Positions 1 through 9,042 of a stretch of DNA of 64,000 bases are shown in pieces (positions within the stretch are counted from its first letter, which is position 1; every line of letters starts with the position of its first letter). The DNA is taken from contig MPNC01000009.1 in NCBI GenBank assembly GCA_002238825.1, forward strand, positions 62,001-126,000, given 5' to 3'. Below the pieces are notes generated by a model. It saw nothing but the letters and a program-made list of their open reading frames with translations, searched no databases and was not told the origin of the DNA. The position numbers and the translations under genes were made by a program. This stretch comes from SAR202 cluster bacterium bin87. Its GTDB lineage: Bacteria; Chloroflexota; Dehalococcoidia; Lucifugimonadales; UBA3495.

Positions 1-154
<154 letters not shown>

Positions 155-384
155 TTAAAGATAGCGTTAATGGTAGTAAAGGCGTGGATATGGTTGATAA
201 CCCTGCGTGATGGGCATGGTTTTTCCGTGGATAAGTCGTCGTTCCGAGTGGGAAAGCGCGTCGTTGAAACCCGAAAAGATGGACGGTGTTGTTGACAGGA
301 TAGGTTGGGCGGGAAGTAGGGAAGGCAGCATCAACGGAAGCGCTGAAGTTATTCGCGGAATATGCACGCCAAATAGGGCTGTCA

Positions 385-801
385 TCAACGATTTACCAAC
401 GAGTTATCAACGCTGCCCAGATAGTCGGCGAGAGCCAGGATGCGGATATTTCGGAAGTTCCCGAGAGCCAGCATCTGCCGGTCGCCGGTCACGATGACAT
501 CTGCGTTGGCCGCGACGGCGCACTCCAGGATCCGGTTGTCAGGCTCGTCCGCCAGGACATGGACGTTTTCCGTTGGAGCTACCAGGCGCCCGAATTGTTG
601 GATGAAGGCCCGTATTCCTTCCAGTTCAGCTTCCGTTCGCCCGAATTTGTCAGAGAGTACCCGGAGGAGTTCCTTGATGATAGGGTGAGAAATAAACATC
701 AGATCACGTTCTGACCTGATGTTCAGGAGAACCAGAGCGGCACGTCCGTTGGGGAATTCAAATGCCGATACCAGTACATTGGTATCGAAAACAACATTCA
801 T
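385..801 (-). CDS. PIN-domain toxin of a VapC-like toxin-antitoxin pair
   Basis: A 138-residue single-domain PIN protein, the usual length for the family. The first acidic residue is in VVFDTN (Asp6). Later acidic positions sit in ADEPDNRILE (about 84-93) and in VIVTGD (about 101-106), the order expected for the Mg-binding pocket of PIN ribonucleases. Its ATG overlaps the stop of the upstream antitoxin gene (ATGA at 798-801), so the two are translationally coupled. By family knowledge the toxin cleaves RNA when free of its antitoxin. The target is not predictable from sequence. Confidence 0.85.
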   Translation of the reverse strand: MNVVFDTNVLVSAFEFPNGRAALVLLNIRSERDLMFISHPIIKELLRVLSDKFGRTEAELEGIRAFIQQFGRLVAPTENVHVLADEPDNRILECAVAANADVIVTGDRQMLALGNFRNIRILALADYLGSVDNSLVNR

Positions 802-1046
802 GATTCCAAGTATCTGAAAATATCCTCTTCACTGAATAACCCAAGTCTCATCATACGAAGGTGCCAGCCTTCGTGAATGTTGGCCAGTTGCCTGTCGAAA
901 TCACCCTTACGAGCATCTCGCAGGGCTTTGGCAACGAAATCGTCCAGCGTCTGGCCATCCCGTTCCGCCATCCTCTCAACGGCATCGGCCAGATCAACCG
1001 GTAGGGAAATAGCAATGGTCTTTGCTGCATTCGCAGTAGCAGTCAT
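798..1046 (-). CDS. Ribbon-helix-helix antitoxin partner of the PIN toxin
   Basis: An 82-residue protein beginning MTATANAAKTIAISLPVDLA. The alternating beta strand KTIAISLPVDLA, followed by two helices (ADAVERMAERDGQ, LDDFVAKALRDA), is typical of MetJ/Arc/CopG-type DNA-binding antitoxins. The C-terminal tail, rich in charged and aromatic residues, is likely the toxin-binding part. The start at 1046 is chosen over an upstream in-frame ATG (1085) because AAAGGGG lies at the right distance. The stop overlaps the toxin ATG. It probably autoregulates the operon, as is usual for this family. Confidence 0.82.
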   Translation of the reverse strand: MTATANAAKTIAISLPVDLADAVERMAERDGQTLDDFVAKALRDARKGDFDRQLANIHEGWHLRMMRLGLFSEEDIFRYLES

Positions 1047-1119
1047 GGTGATGTCCCCTTTGGCTCTCAATCCCTGCTGATCCAATATAACTGTCAGTTT
1101 TCAGGGCGGCAAGGGTAGG

Positions 1120-1992
1120 CTACTTTGCGTGCACCTGCCCGTTGTACCAGTCCAGGATGCCGCTGCCGGTCCAGAAGGACACGCCATCCAGCTGCGTGAT
1201 GTATTCCACCAGCCGGTGGAAATGCCCGATGCGGTGAGCCGCGCCGGTGATGTACGGGTGCATCGAGATGGCCATGACCCGCGCGTTGTCCTCGCCCTCG
1301 GCCAGCATGATTTCCAGCGAGTCCTTGGCCCGGCGGAACAGTTCCGGCGCCGAGTGGTGCTGCACCAGGTAGATGGGGATGTCGTTCAGCTCCACCGTGT
1401 AGGGCAGCGCGACCAGCCGGCCCGACTTGACCTGCATCTCGTAGGGCTGGTCGTCATTGACCCAGTCGGCGACGTACTCGATGCCCTCCTCGGCCAGGAC
1501 GTCCGGCGTGTGGTGAGTCTCGGCCAGGCCCGGGCCCATCCAGCCCCGGGGCGCGCTGCCGCTGAACTCGCGGATCACCTCGATGGTCTTGCGGATGGTG
1601 GCGCGCTCGTCGGGCTCCTTGTGCAACACTTGCTGGATGTAGCCGTGGCCCAGCAGTTCCCAGTCCAGGTCCAGGCAGGACTGCACCAGCTGTGGGTAAG
1701 CCTCGCACACCGCGGCGTTGAGACTGATGGTGCAGGGCAGCTTGTGGGCGGCCAGCGCCCGCTGCATCCTCCAGAAGCCCACTCGCATCCCGTAGTCGTA
1801 CCAGGAGTAGTTGGGGATATCGGGCGATACGGCCGCGCCCTGCGGCGAGGGCAGCACCGTCCGCGCCATGGGCTGGTCGATATCCCACTCCTCGACGTTG
1901 ATGATGAACCAGACCGCGACCTTCGCACCGTCGGGCAGGGTCAGCTTGGGCCGGTCGAAGATGGGCGAGAACTCGGCGCGGGGGTTGGGCAT
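1120..1992 (-). CDS. Polysaccharide deacetylase (CE4, PuuE/allantoinase-like)
   Basis: A 290-residue NodB-fold protein of the PuuE-like branch. Recognisable segments are FIINVEEWDID near residue 30, NYSWYDYGMRVGFWR near 55-70, LLGHGYIQQ near 110, GWMGPGLAETHHTPDVL near 145 and ISMHPYITG near 245. The His/Asp metal set is less standard than in chitin deacetylases, so the substrate is open (N-acyl or amide hydrolysis). The start at 1992 is preceded by GGAGG. A longer frame exists but runs into a dispersed repeat. It is probably cytoplasmic because no signal peptide is visible. Confidence 0.82.
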   Translation of the reverse strand: MPNPRAEFSPIFDRPKLTLPDGAKVAVWFIINVEEWDIDQPMARTVLPSPQGAAVSPDIPNYSWYDYGMRVGFWRMQRALAAHKLPCTISLNAAVCEAYPQLVQSCLDLDWELLGHGYIQQVLHKEPDERATIRKTIEVIREFSGSAPRGWMGPGLAETHHTPDVLAEEGIEYVADWVNDDQPYEMQVKSGRLVALPYTVELNDIPIYLVQHHSAPELFRRAKDSLEIMLAEGEDNARVMAISMHPYITGAAHRIGHFHRLVEYITQLDGVSFWTGSGILDWYNGQVHAK

Positions 1993-2022
1993 GGGGACGG
2001 GCCTCCGAATGTACCTGGAATC

Positions 2023-2113
2023 GTCATTGCGAGCGAAGCGTGGCAATCCCGCAATGGCGTTGGTCGCTGTCACCGGCACGAGATTGCCGCGTCGCTCCGC
2101 TCCTCGCAATGAC
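2023..2113. repeat. 91-bp inverted-repeat element, copy 1
   Basis: The ends are GTCATTGCGAGCGAAGCG and its near reverse complement (CGCTCC..CGCAATGAC). Copies of exactly the same length lie at 22551, 23505 and 25291, and a longer one at 5529. The terminal inverted repeats, lack of coding sequence and intergenic positions suggest a non-autonomous MITE-like element. Confidence 0.75.
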
Positions 2114-2139
2114 AGACTTTGGGGGCAATCCTGGACGAA

Positions 2140-2559
2140 CTACAGCCCCAGCGCCTGCGCGCCCAGGCGGGCCAGGTCCTCGTCTTCCTGGGCGGAGAGG
2201 CCGCTGACGCCGATGGCGCCCAGCACGAGGTCGGTCTCGGGGTCGCGGACGACGACGGCGCCCTGCACGGCCACTAGTTGCGAATCGCCGAAGTCGGCGA
2301 TGTTGCGGCCCTCGTTCTTGAGGCGCTGGGCGTAGGCGTCGGAGTCGGAGCCGGACATGGCGGAGGTGTAGGCCTTGCTGACGGCCATGCGCTGGGGCAG
2401 GGCGCGGCAGTTGTCCATGCGGGCGTAGCTCAGCATCTTGGCGTCGGCGTCAACGATGGCGATGGCCAGCGGGCGGTCGGGTTCCTGCTGGGCCTTGTCC
2501 AGCATGGCGTTCATGGCGTTGCGGACCTGGCTCAGGCTCAGTGTGGGTCGGTTGTACAT
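2140..2559 (-). CDS. GlcG/HbpS-like (DUF336) small protein
   Basis: A 139-residue protein with the Haem_degrading/GlcG fold signature. LAIAIVDADAKMLSYARMD lies near residues 27-45, followed by KAYTSAMSG and a glycine-rich end (VVVRDPETDLVLGAIGVSGLS) around 100-125. The family includes haem-binding HbpS and the glycolate-locus protein GlcG; members often sit next to redox enzymes. The start at 2559 has a clean GGAGG. Most of the upstream open frame is intergenic repeat sequence. The length is normal for the family. The exact role is not known. Confidence 0.8.
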   Translation of the reverse strand: MYNRPTLSLSQVRNAMNAMLDKAQQEPDRPLAIAIVDADAKMLSYARMDNCRALPQRMAVSKAYTSAMSGSDSDAYAQRLKNEGRNIADFGDSQLVAVQGAVVVRDPETDLVLGAIGVSGLSAQEDEDLARLGAQALGL

Positions 2560-2751
2560 GGGAAGCCTCCGTGGAGTGCAATGCGACGATACGGTGGGGA
2601 AGGGTGACGCCGGCATTCTACACGGGGGCGATGATGGGCGGCAATTCGGAATGGGAACCGCCGGCTTTGCGTCAACCCCGCATCCAGTCAAAGGCTCATC
2701 CTTCGACAGCCTCAGGATGAGGGGAACGAGGCAGGATGAGCGGTTGTTCGA

Positions 2752-2779
2752 GTAGGGGCGAATGATCATTCGCCCCTAC
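2752..2779. repeat. 28-bp perfect palindrome, copy 1
   Basis: A perfect palindrome opening GTAGGGGCGAATGATC and reading the same on the other strand, centred on TGATCA. A second perfect copy is at 12513-12540 and a near-identical one at 6917-6944. All lie between genes and could form strong hairpins, as REP-type elements or transcript ends. Confidence 0.8.
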
Positions 2780-2930
2780 AATGGGAGACTGCTTGGCTCA
2801 CGGTCGGGATTACCTGCCGACCGGGCCGAGGCCGGCAACGCCAGGACGAACCGGACGATGGCGCCGGCCATGCCTGCGATGGGTGGCCAGGGTGATGAAG
2901 GTGGCTTGCGTGAACCCAGCCATTGCGGCT

Positions 2931-5330
2931 TTAACGGCAGAGCGCCGGGGCTCTTCTGGACCACATGCGCTCCTCCATGGGTTCGCCGTCGTTGTCGAGG
3001 GGACGCACCCTGTAGGTGTAATCGACGCCTGACCGGTGTGTGGTGTCGGTCCAGTCCCAGTATTCATCGTTGAAGGTTTGGAGCGCATCGGATTCCGCGC
3101 CCAGGAAATCGAAACGGGTGGTGATCCACGATCCGTTGCTGAGGTGCCTTCGTTCGACGCGCCATCCGTATGGCGGCGGATCGTCTTCGAATTTGATGGC
3201 GCTATGCCAGAAGATGAAAACCCCGTTTGGTTTGCACATCGGCTCGGATATTCCCGGCTTTTCTGTGTAGTCGGTGAGTTTACGCTCGGTGAGAGACACC
3301 ACCGCTTCGTTGATGGGCCCCTCGGAAACCCCGGCCGGTAGCATTGAGCCGAAAGACAGCTTCACGCTCTCGCCGTCGTCATCGATGGTATCGTGGGCGG
3401 CGGCGAAGGAGATGGTCTGGGTTGTTTCGCCCGTGTTGAACGTCACGCTCTGGGGCACGCCGGAGTAATCGGCGCCGGTGGCCCCGCCCTGGTCGGTGGC
3501 GGTGATGGGGATAACCACCGTCCGCTCGGGGTCGTCGCTCAGCGTGACGATGACGCCCTGGATGGTTCCCTCGGCCACCGTGTAGGCGTTCTGTCCGAAC
3601 TGCACCGTCACCGGCGAGCCGTCGTTGTCCCTGATGGTCACCACGTAGGGGTTGGGGCATTCATCGCCGCACGGTTCGCCTTCCGGATCGAGCAGTATGA
3701 CCTCTGAAGCAAGGCCCGGCGCCCGGCCGAGAGTAACGTGGAATTGTTCGTCACCCTCGTAGGTGTCGTCATCCAGGATCGTGATGGACACCGTTTTGCG
3801 TCCGACCAGCGAGCCGTTTTGATCCTGGAAGTCTGAAGGCGCAAACCGGAGAATGTCAGAAAGGGCTCGGTAGTCGGCGGCATCATCGTCGTTCCCGGAT
3901 GTAGCCTGCCCGGCCAGGGCCTGTACGGTCACGCTGAAGGCGCTGACCTGGGAAACGCTATGGTGCGCGTGAGCCACCAGCGTGATGTCCAGCGTGCCGG
4001 CGTCTTCGTCGACGGTATAGGCGGGATGCTCTATCGTCACCGTTACCGCGTGGTCGTTGTCCCTGATGGTCACCACGTAGGGGTTGGAGCACGTTGTGTC
4101 CCATCTGTCGCCTTTAGAGTCAAGACGTGCGATCTCCTCCGATGAACCCGGCGCCTCTCTCAGGTGAATGTGGAAATATTCATCGCCTTCGATCACGTCG
4201 TCGTCGAGGATCGTGAGTGACACCGTTTTGCGTCCGACCAGCGAACCCATTTCCTGCTGGAAGTCTGCCGGCCCGAACCGGAGCGACTCAGACAGGCCTC
4301 TGTAGTCGCCGGGATCATCGTTATTCATCGGTGTGGCTGTCACGGGTTGCGACAGTACTCTCACGTTAAACTCGCCGATCTGGGTGACACTTTCGTGCGC
4401 CCGGGCCACCAGCGTGATGTCCACCGTGCCGGCATCTTCATCGAATGTGTATTCGGAATGCTCAATCTGGACCGTAACCGCCGGCCCCTCCTGGGAGATA
4501 ACCCGTATCTGGGCTATGGCGCCGCTGGTGTCGTAGCCGGTTGCCGCGGCCACCGTTGCGGTCAGATCACCGCTGTGGGTCACGCTGGATGAAAAGCCTG
4601 AGGCGACAATGATGATAATGGTTTCCGCACCGCCGGCTGCGAAGGTGACCGTGTGTGCGGTATCAGTGAGCCAGGGTTGTTCCTGGGTGAATTTGACGGT
4701 CACGTCCAGGCTGTCGGCGGTGTCGCCCTCGCGCCTCAGGGTGAAGAACCCCTCGCTCAGGCCGGCGGTGTATTCGGCGGCGTCGGCCGAGATGGTGATG
4801 TCGGGCACCGCTGGATCGGCCGGGCGGGACAGGAAGAGGTGGTAGGTTTTGGTCGTCACCCCGTCTGAGGCCAGTACCCTCACTGAGGCGGTGGTTATAG
4901 CGCCTTCGGTAAGGTCAGCGAAGTCGGTCACCGTGGCCCCGGGAGGATCCAGGCTCGTCGTCTCATCTCCGACGCTGGTCTGGTCGATGCCGGCAGCGGG
5001 CTGGGTCACGGATGCGCCAAAGAAAACCCTTTCAGAGTTAACCGTCGCCGTGTAGTGCGTGGTGTCCGGATCAAATGGCGGGGCCAGCGTTACCGATTCG
5101 CCGTTCACCGTGACGTTGATATCGCTCAGGCTTGCGTCCTGCTCGGGCGCCACCTGCCCGGTTCCAGGGTCGCGTTGACGGAGCAGGTCGGGGCCGTTTT
5201 CGGGCGTTGGATTGGCTGACGCCCTGCCGACGGTGGAGGACAGGATGGCAAGGACCAGCAGGCAAGCAAGCAGTGTGATGAGTTTGATTGGTATGTGTCG
5301 CGTCCTCTGGAATGAATTATGCGGCCTCAT
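2931..5330 (-). CDS. Secreted multi-domain protein with Calx-beta repeats
   Basis: A 799-residue exported protein. An N-terminal signal anchor (IKLITLLACLLVLAILSSTV, about residues 17-36) is followed by a Cadherin-like beta-sandwich segment (about 65-170). Next come three Calx-beta-type units, recognised by Y(T)xDEDAGT, FGPADFQ, VSLTILDDD and GDEYFHI, spanning roughly 290-690. The C-terminal unit resembles fibronectin type III (VDYTYRVRPLDNDG). Acidic loops such as ILDDD and IRDND suggest Ca2+ binding. It is probably an extracellular or surface structural or adhesion protein. The start at 5330 has GAGGGAG upstream. Confidence 0.82.
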   Translation of the reverse strand: MRPHNSFQRTRHIPIKLITLLACLLVLAILSSTVGRASANPTPENGPDLLRQRDPGTGQVAPEQDASLSDINVTVNGESVTLAPPFDPDTTHYTATVNSERVFFGASVTQPAAGIDQTSVGDETTSLDPPGATVTDFADLTEGAITTASVRVLASDGVTTKTYHLFLSRPADPAVPDITISADAAEYTAGLSEGFFTLRREGDTADSLDVTVKFTQEQPWLTDTAHTVTFAAGGAETIIIIVASGFSSSVTHSGDLTATVAAATGYDTSGAIAQIRVISQEGPAVTVQIEHSEYTFDEDAGTVDITLVARAHESVTQIGEFNVRVLSQPVTATPMNNDDPGDYRGLSESLRFGPADFQQEMGSLVGRKTVSLTILDDDVIEGDEYFHIHLREAPGSSEEIARLDSKGDRWDTTCSNPYVVTIRDNDHAVTVTIEHPAYTVDEDAGTLDITLVAHAHHSVSQVSAFSVTVQALAGQATSGNDDDAADYRALSDILRFAPSDFQDQNGSLVGRKTVSITILDDDTYEGDEQFHVTLGRAPGLASEVILLDPEGEPCGDECPNPYVVTIRDNDGSPVTVQFGQNAYTVAEGTIQGVIVTLSDDPERTVVIPITATDQGGATGADYSGVPQSVTFNTGETTQTISFAAAHDTIDDDGESVKLSFGSMLPAGVSEGPINEAVVSLTERKLTDYTEKPGISEPMCKPNGVFIFWHSAIKFEDDPPPYGWRVERRHLSNGSWITTRFDFLGAESDALQTFNDEYWDWTDTTHRSGVDYTYRVRPLDNDGEPMEERMWSRRAPALCR

Positions 5331-5766
5331 GTTGTATCTCCCTCGCGTCTGGATCAAGTTATGGTGGATCGCCTACGCTATGGGCATGGAGGATGGCGTC
5401 GTTGGGTTCAGTTGTTGGATTAAGTGTCCTCCTGTAATGTGCATGTTGTTACCTATTGATACGAAATCATTTGCGGTGCAGATTGTCGCTGAAGGCATTG
5501 GTCTCAGCGTAGTCACTTCGCCTGAACGGTCATTGAGAGCGAAGCGCGGCAGTCTCGCTCTGGGAACAAGACCCATACAGGAAAGCCCTGTTGCGTCAGC
5601 GAGATCGCCACGTCGCTTCGCTCCTCGCGATGACAGAATGGGTACACATACAGAATGGGTACACATGAGGAGCATTGGGCGTGCGGAGTCCTCTCGGTTT
5701 GCCGCTCTCTACCCGGTACGCTATACTCGCTGCGATTTCCCCGACACCGCCCCGGAGGGCCTACTT
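5331..5766. other. Intergenic region with an expanded 91-bp-type repeat
   Basis: No convincing gene. Positions 5529-5634 hold a 106-bp relative of the 91-bp inverted-repeat element with the same ends (GTCATTGAGAGCGAAGCG and CTCCTCGCGATGAC). Duplicated words ATGGGTACACAT follow at 5638-5667. The acyl-CoA dehydrogenase ribosome-binding site (GGAGGG) is at 5755-5760. Confidence 0.6.
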
Positions 5767-6906
5767 ATGGATATGGGACTGAGCGAGATTCAGCAGATGC
5801 TGAAGAACTCGGCGCGCGAATTCCTGGCGCAGGAATGCCCGCTCACCTTGGTGCGCGAACTCGAAAACGACCCGCAGGGCTTCAGCGAAGACCTGTGGCG
5901 GCAGGTGTCCAACCTCGGCTGGACCGGCATACCGTTCCCCGAGCAATATGGCGGAACCGGTGGGTCCTTCCTGGACCTGGCCGTGCTGGTTGAGGAGATG
6001 GGCCGTGCCCTGCTGCCGGCTCCCTTCTTCGCCACCGTCGTGCTGGGCGGGCTCACCGTACTGGACGCCGGCAGCGATGACCAGAAGCGCGACATCCTCA
6101 CCGGCGTCTGCGCCGGGACCGTCCGCCTCACCCTGGCCCTCACCGAGCCGTCGGCCACCACCGAAGCCTGGGGCGTTGAGGCCCAGGCCAGCGCGTCCGG
6201 CGACGGCTACAGCATCAGCGGCACCAAGCTGTTTGTTCCCGACGCCCACGCCGCCGACACCATCATCGTCGCCGCCCGCACCATGCCCGCCGGCGACGAC
6301 CCCGAGCAGGGCATTAGCCTGTTCCTCGTCCCGTCCAATGCCGCCGGGTTGGAAGTTGAGCAAGTCAGCACCATCGGCAACGAGCGCCTCTGCGAGGTGC
6401 GCTTGAACAACGTGACCGTGGGTTCCGGCGCCGTGCTCGGATCCGTTGGCGAGGCCTGGCCGGTCATCGATCGCGCGCTGGCCCGGGCCACCGCGGCCCA
6501 CTGTGTGCAGATGGTGGGCGGCGCTGACGCCGTGGTCGACATGACCGTCGAGTACGTCAAGCAGCGCACCCAGTTCGGCCGGCCCGTGGGCAGCTTCCAG
6601 GCCGTGCAGCACCACTGCTCCAACATGGCCACCGACGTCGAGGGTGCGCGCCACGTGGCCTACCAGGCCGCCTGGGCCCTGGCCGAGGGTCAGTCCGGCC
6701 GGCGCGAGGTCGCCATCGCGAAGGCGTGGTGCAGCGGAGCTTACCAGCGGGTCTGCTCGCTGGGCCACCAGTGCCACGGCGCCATCGGCTTCACCCAGGA
6801 GCACAACCTGCAGCTCTACACCCGCCGCGCCAAGGTCCAGGAGCTCTCCTACGGCAGCGTGCATGACCACAAGGAAGTGGCGTTGCAGGAAATCGAGGCG
6901 AGTTAG
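5767..6906 (+). CDS. Acyl-CoA dehydrogenase family protein
   Basis: A 379-residue flavoprotein of the acyl-CoA dehydrogenase superfamily. The N-terminal helical domain carries GWTGIPFPEQYGGTGG (about 50-65). The middle beta domain has TLALTEPS and GYSISGTKLFVPDA (about 120-160). The C-terminal helical domain has VKQRTQFGRPVGSFQAVQH (about 260-280) and GAIGFTQEHNLQLYTRR (about 340-356). The overall pattern is closest to the FadE-like enzymes of steroid or branched-acid breakdown, but the substrate cannot be fixed. FAD and an ETF acceptor are expected. The start is set by GGAGGG at 5755. A longer upstream frame is repeat sequence. Confidence 0.9.
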   Translation: MDMGLSEIQQMLKNSAREFLAQECPLTLVRELENDPQGFSEDLWRQVSNLGWTGIPFPEQYGGTGGSFLDLAVLVEEMGRALLPAPFFATVVLGGLTVLDAGSDDQKRDILTGVCAGTVRLTLALTEPSATTEAWGVEAQASASGDGYSISGTKLFVPDAHAADTIIVAARTMPAGDDPEQGISLFLVPSNAAGLEVEQVSTIGNERLCEVRLNNVTVGSGAVLGSVGEAWPVIDRALARATAAHCVQMVGGADAVVDMTVEYVKQRTQFGRPVGSFQAVQHHCSNMATDVEGARHVAYQAAWALAEGQSGRREVAIAKAWCSGAYQRVCSLGHQCHGAIGFTQEHNLQLYTRRAKVQELSYGSVHDHKEVALQEIEAS

Positions 6907-6916
6907 GAAAGTTGCT

Positions 6917-6944
6917 GTAGGGGCGAATAATCATTCGCCCCTAC
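6917..6944. repeat. 28-bp palindrome, copy 2
   Basis: Same element as at 2752 with one central change (AATAATCATT instead of AATGATCATT), between the acyl-CoA dehydrogenase and HIT genes. Confidence 0.75.
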
Positions 6945-6984
6945 CTGTCCCTGGCGTTCCATATCCATTTGAGGAGTACCCCCG

Positions 6985-7341
6985 ATGACCATGACCCCCG
7001 CCCGCAGTTCGCCCTTCGCCGCCATGGCCCGCGACCCGCTGCATCCCGACGTGATCTACCGGGACGAGCGCTGCTTCGTGGTGCGCGACATCAACCCCAA
7101 GGCGCCCGTGCACCTTCTGATCATCCCCAACATGCCCATCAACGGGCTGGATTACATCAGCCCGGCCATGGAAGCCACCATGGGGCACCTGTTCGTGGTC
7201 GCCGCCGAGATGGCCCGCCGCGAGGGCGTAACCATCAGCGGCTACCGCCTGGTGGTCAACAATGGCGAGGACGCCGGCCAGACCATCGCCTGGCCTCACA
7301 TGCACCTGCTGGGCGGCCGAGGGTTGGGAGACATGGGCTGA
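6985..7341 (+). CDS. HIT-family nucleotide-binding protein (HINT-like)
   Basis: A 118-residue protein with the normal length and layout of HINT-type nucleotide hydrolases: VIYRDERCFVVRDINPKAPVHLLIIP near 20-45, GYRLVVNNGEDAGQTI near 83-98, and the end WPHMHLLGGRGLGDMG. Family members hydrolyse AMP-linked amides or dinucleotides through the H-x-H-x-H motif. Here the first His position is Trp (WPHMH), while the middle (nucleophile) and third His are kept. The start has GAGGAG upstream. The stop lies just before the next gene. Confidence 0.87.
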   Translation: MTMTPARSSPFAAMARDPLHPDVIYRDERCFVVRDINPKAPVHLLIIPNMPINGLDYISPAMEATMGHLFVVAAEMARREGVTISGYRLVVNNGEDAGQTIAWPHMHLLGGRGLGDMG

Positions 7342-7346
7342 CCTCA

Positions 7347-7748
7347 ATGGGCGACTTCATGGCCGAAATCCGCATCGGGAACATCACCGGGGGTGATACG
7401 CACCCGGTGACTGCTCTGGTGGACACCGGCGCCACCGAATCCGCGTTTCCGGCGGACCTGCTGGAGCATCTTTATATCCCGGCGACGGAACGGCCGATGG
7501 ACTACGTCCTGGCTGATGGGACCATCCTGAGGTTTCCGCGCGGGCTTGCTCGGATTTCCATAACGGTTCGGTCCGGCGAGACTTTCAGCAGCATCTGCCC
7601 GGTCGCTTTCTGGCCGGACGAGAGCGGTCAGTGCGTCGGAGCAACCACGCTGCAGATCCTGACGCTGGCGGTTGACCCCGTCAACGAGGAACTGGCGCCC
7701 GTTTCAGCGCTGAGAAGGGGCTGGGCCGGAGACATTCCGGTGCAGTGA
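7347..7748 (+). CDS. Retropepsin-like aspartyl protease family protein
   Basis: A 133-residue protein with the single-lobe clan AA pattern: TALVDTGATESAFP (about 26-39, catalytic DTGA) and a hydrophobic flap/second strand ending SICPVAFWPDESGQCVGATTLQIL. Such small proteins are common in Chloroflexota and Cyanobacteria and probably work as dimers; the substrate is unknown. The gene begins 5 bases after the HIT stop, so they may be co-transcribed. A second in-frame ATG at 7359 is a possible alternative start. Confidence 0.75.
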   Translation: MGDFMAEIRIGNITGGDTHPVTALVDTGATESAFPADLLEHLYIPATERPMDYVLADGTILRFPRGLARISITVRSGETFSSICPVAFWPDESGQCVGATTLQILTLAVDPVNEELAPVSALRRGWAGDIPVQ

Positions 7749-7784
7749 TGACTGTGCTCGGCATCAAGTGAGGGTGACTAGCCA

Positions 7785-8387
7785 ATGACCACCATCGAAA
7801 TCTCCGACCGCGTGGTCGACCGCATTCACCGCCGGATCCGCCGCCTCCCGCCCGGGCTCCAGGAACACTGCCAGCGGGTCGAGCAGATCGCCCGGGACTT
7901 GGCCGAGCGCCACGGGCAGGACGTGGAAGCCGTCGGCCTGACCGGCCTGGCCCACGACGCCACCAAGCACTTCTCTGGCCTGGAGAACCTCCTCCGCATG
8001 GAGGAATATGACCTCCCACCGGTCACCGAGTTCGAACGCCGTAACCCGGCCATACTCCACGGCATGGTGGGCGCCGAGCTGCTCAAGCGCGAGGATGGCC
8101 TGGGCCACCCGCAACTGTACAATGCGGTGTACTGGCACACCGTTGGGGATCCCGGCGGCGGCGACCCCATCGCCCACATCGTATTCCTCGCCGACAAGCT
8201 GGACCCGGTCAAGGTCAAGCGCTACCCCTGGCAGGGCGAGTTGAAGGAACTGGCAGAGAATGACCTGCCCGCCGCCATGACCATGTTCCTCACCCGGAAC
8301 GTTGTCCGCATGCTGGAGAAAGGGTCGGCGGTACACCCCGCGTCGATTGAAGCGCGCAACACCTTGCTGTTGTCGAAAACATCGTAG
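7785..8387 (+). CDS. yqeK: HD-domain phosphohydrolase, YqeK-like Ap4A hydrolase
   Basis: A 200-residue HD-superfamily protein. The metal ligands occur in YqeK order: His28 (LQEHCQ), His57-Asp58 (LAHDATKH), ILHGMVGAELL near 86-96, YWHTVG near 112 and FLADKLDP near 129-136. YqeK hydrolyses diadenosine tetraphosphate symmetrically. In many bacteria it belongs to the nadD-rsfS-obg neighbourhood, and obg is at the left edge of this window, though about 7 kb away. The length is normal. Confidence 0.82.
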   Translation: MTTIEISDRVVDRIHRRIRRLPPGLQEHCQRVEQIARDLAERHGQDVEAVGLTGLAHDATKHFSGLENLLRMEEYDLPPVTEFERRNPAILHGMVGAELLKREDGLGHPQLYNAVYWHTVGDPGGGDPIAHIVFLADKLDPVKVKRYPWQGELKELAENDLPAAMTMFLTRNVVRMLEKGSAVHPASIEARNTLLLSKTS

Positions 8388-8429
8388 CCCACGGTATAAT
8401 TGCTCTGGCTGCAAATTCAGAGGAGTACC

Positions 8430-8720
8430 ATGGAATACGATGTTGTAGTCTGGCTGGATGACTTGTCCGACGGCTCCAAGTGCTACGCCGCCGTTTGCCC
8501 GGCTATTGTCTACGCCCATGGACAGGGCGATACTGAGGAAGAAGCTTTGGCCGAAGCCGCAAACGCGATGGCTGGTTTTCTGGAACGAATGCCTGGCAGG
8601 GTGAAGACGGGCCACGCTGCTCAGGACGAGTTGTCGGAAAAACTCGCTGATTTGGCCTCGGAAGGCATCGACCATTGGGTGCGTAAGGTTGCACCTGCTG
8701 TTGCGCCGACGCTCGCATAA
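8430..8720 (+). CDS. HicB-like antitoxin, copy 1
   Basis: A 96-residue HicB-fold protein: MEYDVVVWLDDLSDGSKCYAAVCPAI then GQGDTEEEALAEAANAMAGFL, the partial RNase-H-like dimer typical of HicB. The start has AGGAG. Its partner toxin starts 3 bases after its stop. A diverged second pair follows directly (9043-9623). Confidence 0.78.
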   Translation: MEYDVVVWLDDLSDGSKCYAAVCPAIVYAHGQGDTEEEALAEAANAMAGFLERMPGRVKTGHAAQDELSEKLADLASEGIDHWVRKVAPAVAPTLA

Positions 8721-8722
8721 GG

Positions 8723-9025
8723 ATGGTCAGGATAGCCAATGTCAAGACCCGAGAATTACTCCGTTTGCTGCGGAGGATGAGGTTCGTTCAAGACAACCGT
8801 GACCACATTTATTTTTACCATGAATGGTTGATGACGAGCGAGGGTAGGTTGTGGACGCAAGTTTCTCATGGTGACAGGGAGATTGGCGCCGGACTGATGG
8901 GAGACATCGCCATCAAGCAAATGAAGATGAACAGCGCCGACGAGTTTCGCGCCGCTCTGCGTGGCGACATACCCCGTCGTTATCTCGAACCCGACACACC
9001 GTGGGACGGCCAGCCCCTGGACTAA
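8723..9025 (+). CDS. HicA-like mRNA interferase, copy 1
   Basis: A 100-residue protein beginning MVRIANVKTRELLRLLRRM. The order helix, strand with DHIYFYH, then SHGDREI matches HicA double-stranded RNA-binding toxins. In HicA the catalytic His sits in the GSHxxY loop; here the nearest matches are NRDHIYFYHEW and VSHGDRE. It is longer than typical HicA (about 60 residues) because of a conserved C-terminal extension (FRAALRGDIPRRYLEPD), also present in copy 2. Confidence 0.72.
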   Translation: MVRIANVKTRELLRLLRRMRFVQDNRDHIYFYHEWLMTSEGRLWTQVSHGDREIGAGLMGDIAIKQMKMNSADEFRAALRGDIPRRYLEPDTPWDGQPLD

Positions 9026-9042
9026 GTCAAAGGATCGCAAGA

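Noticed and set aside
1129-2112. Long plus-strand open frame opposite the deacetylase
   Set aside because: It is the antisense shadow of a clearly recognisable CE4 protein; the residue mix (His, Val, Arg, Gln-rich) is typical of antisense GC-rich frames.
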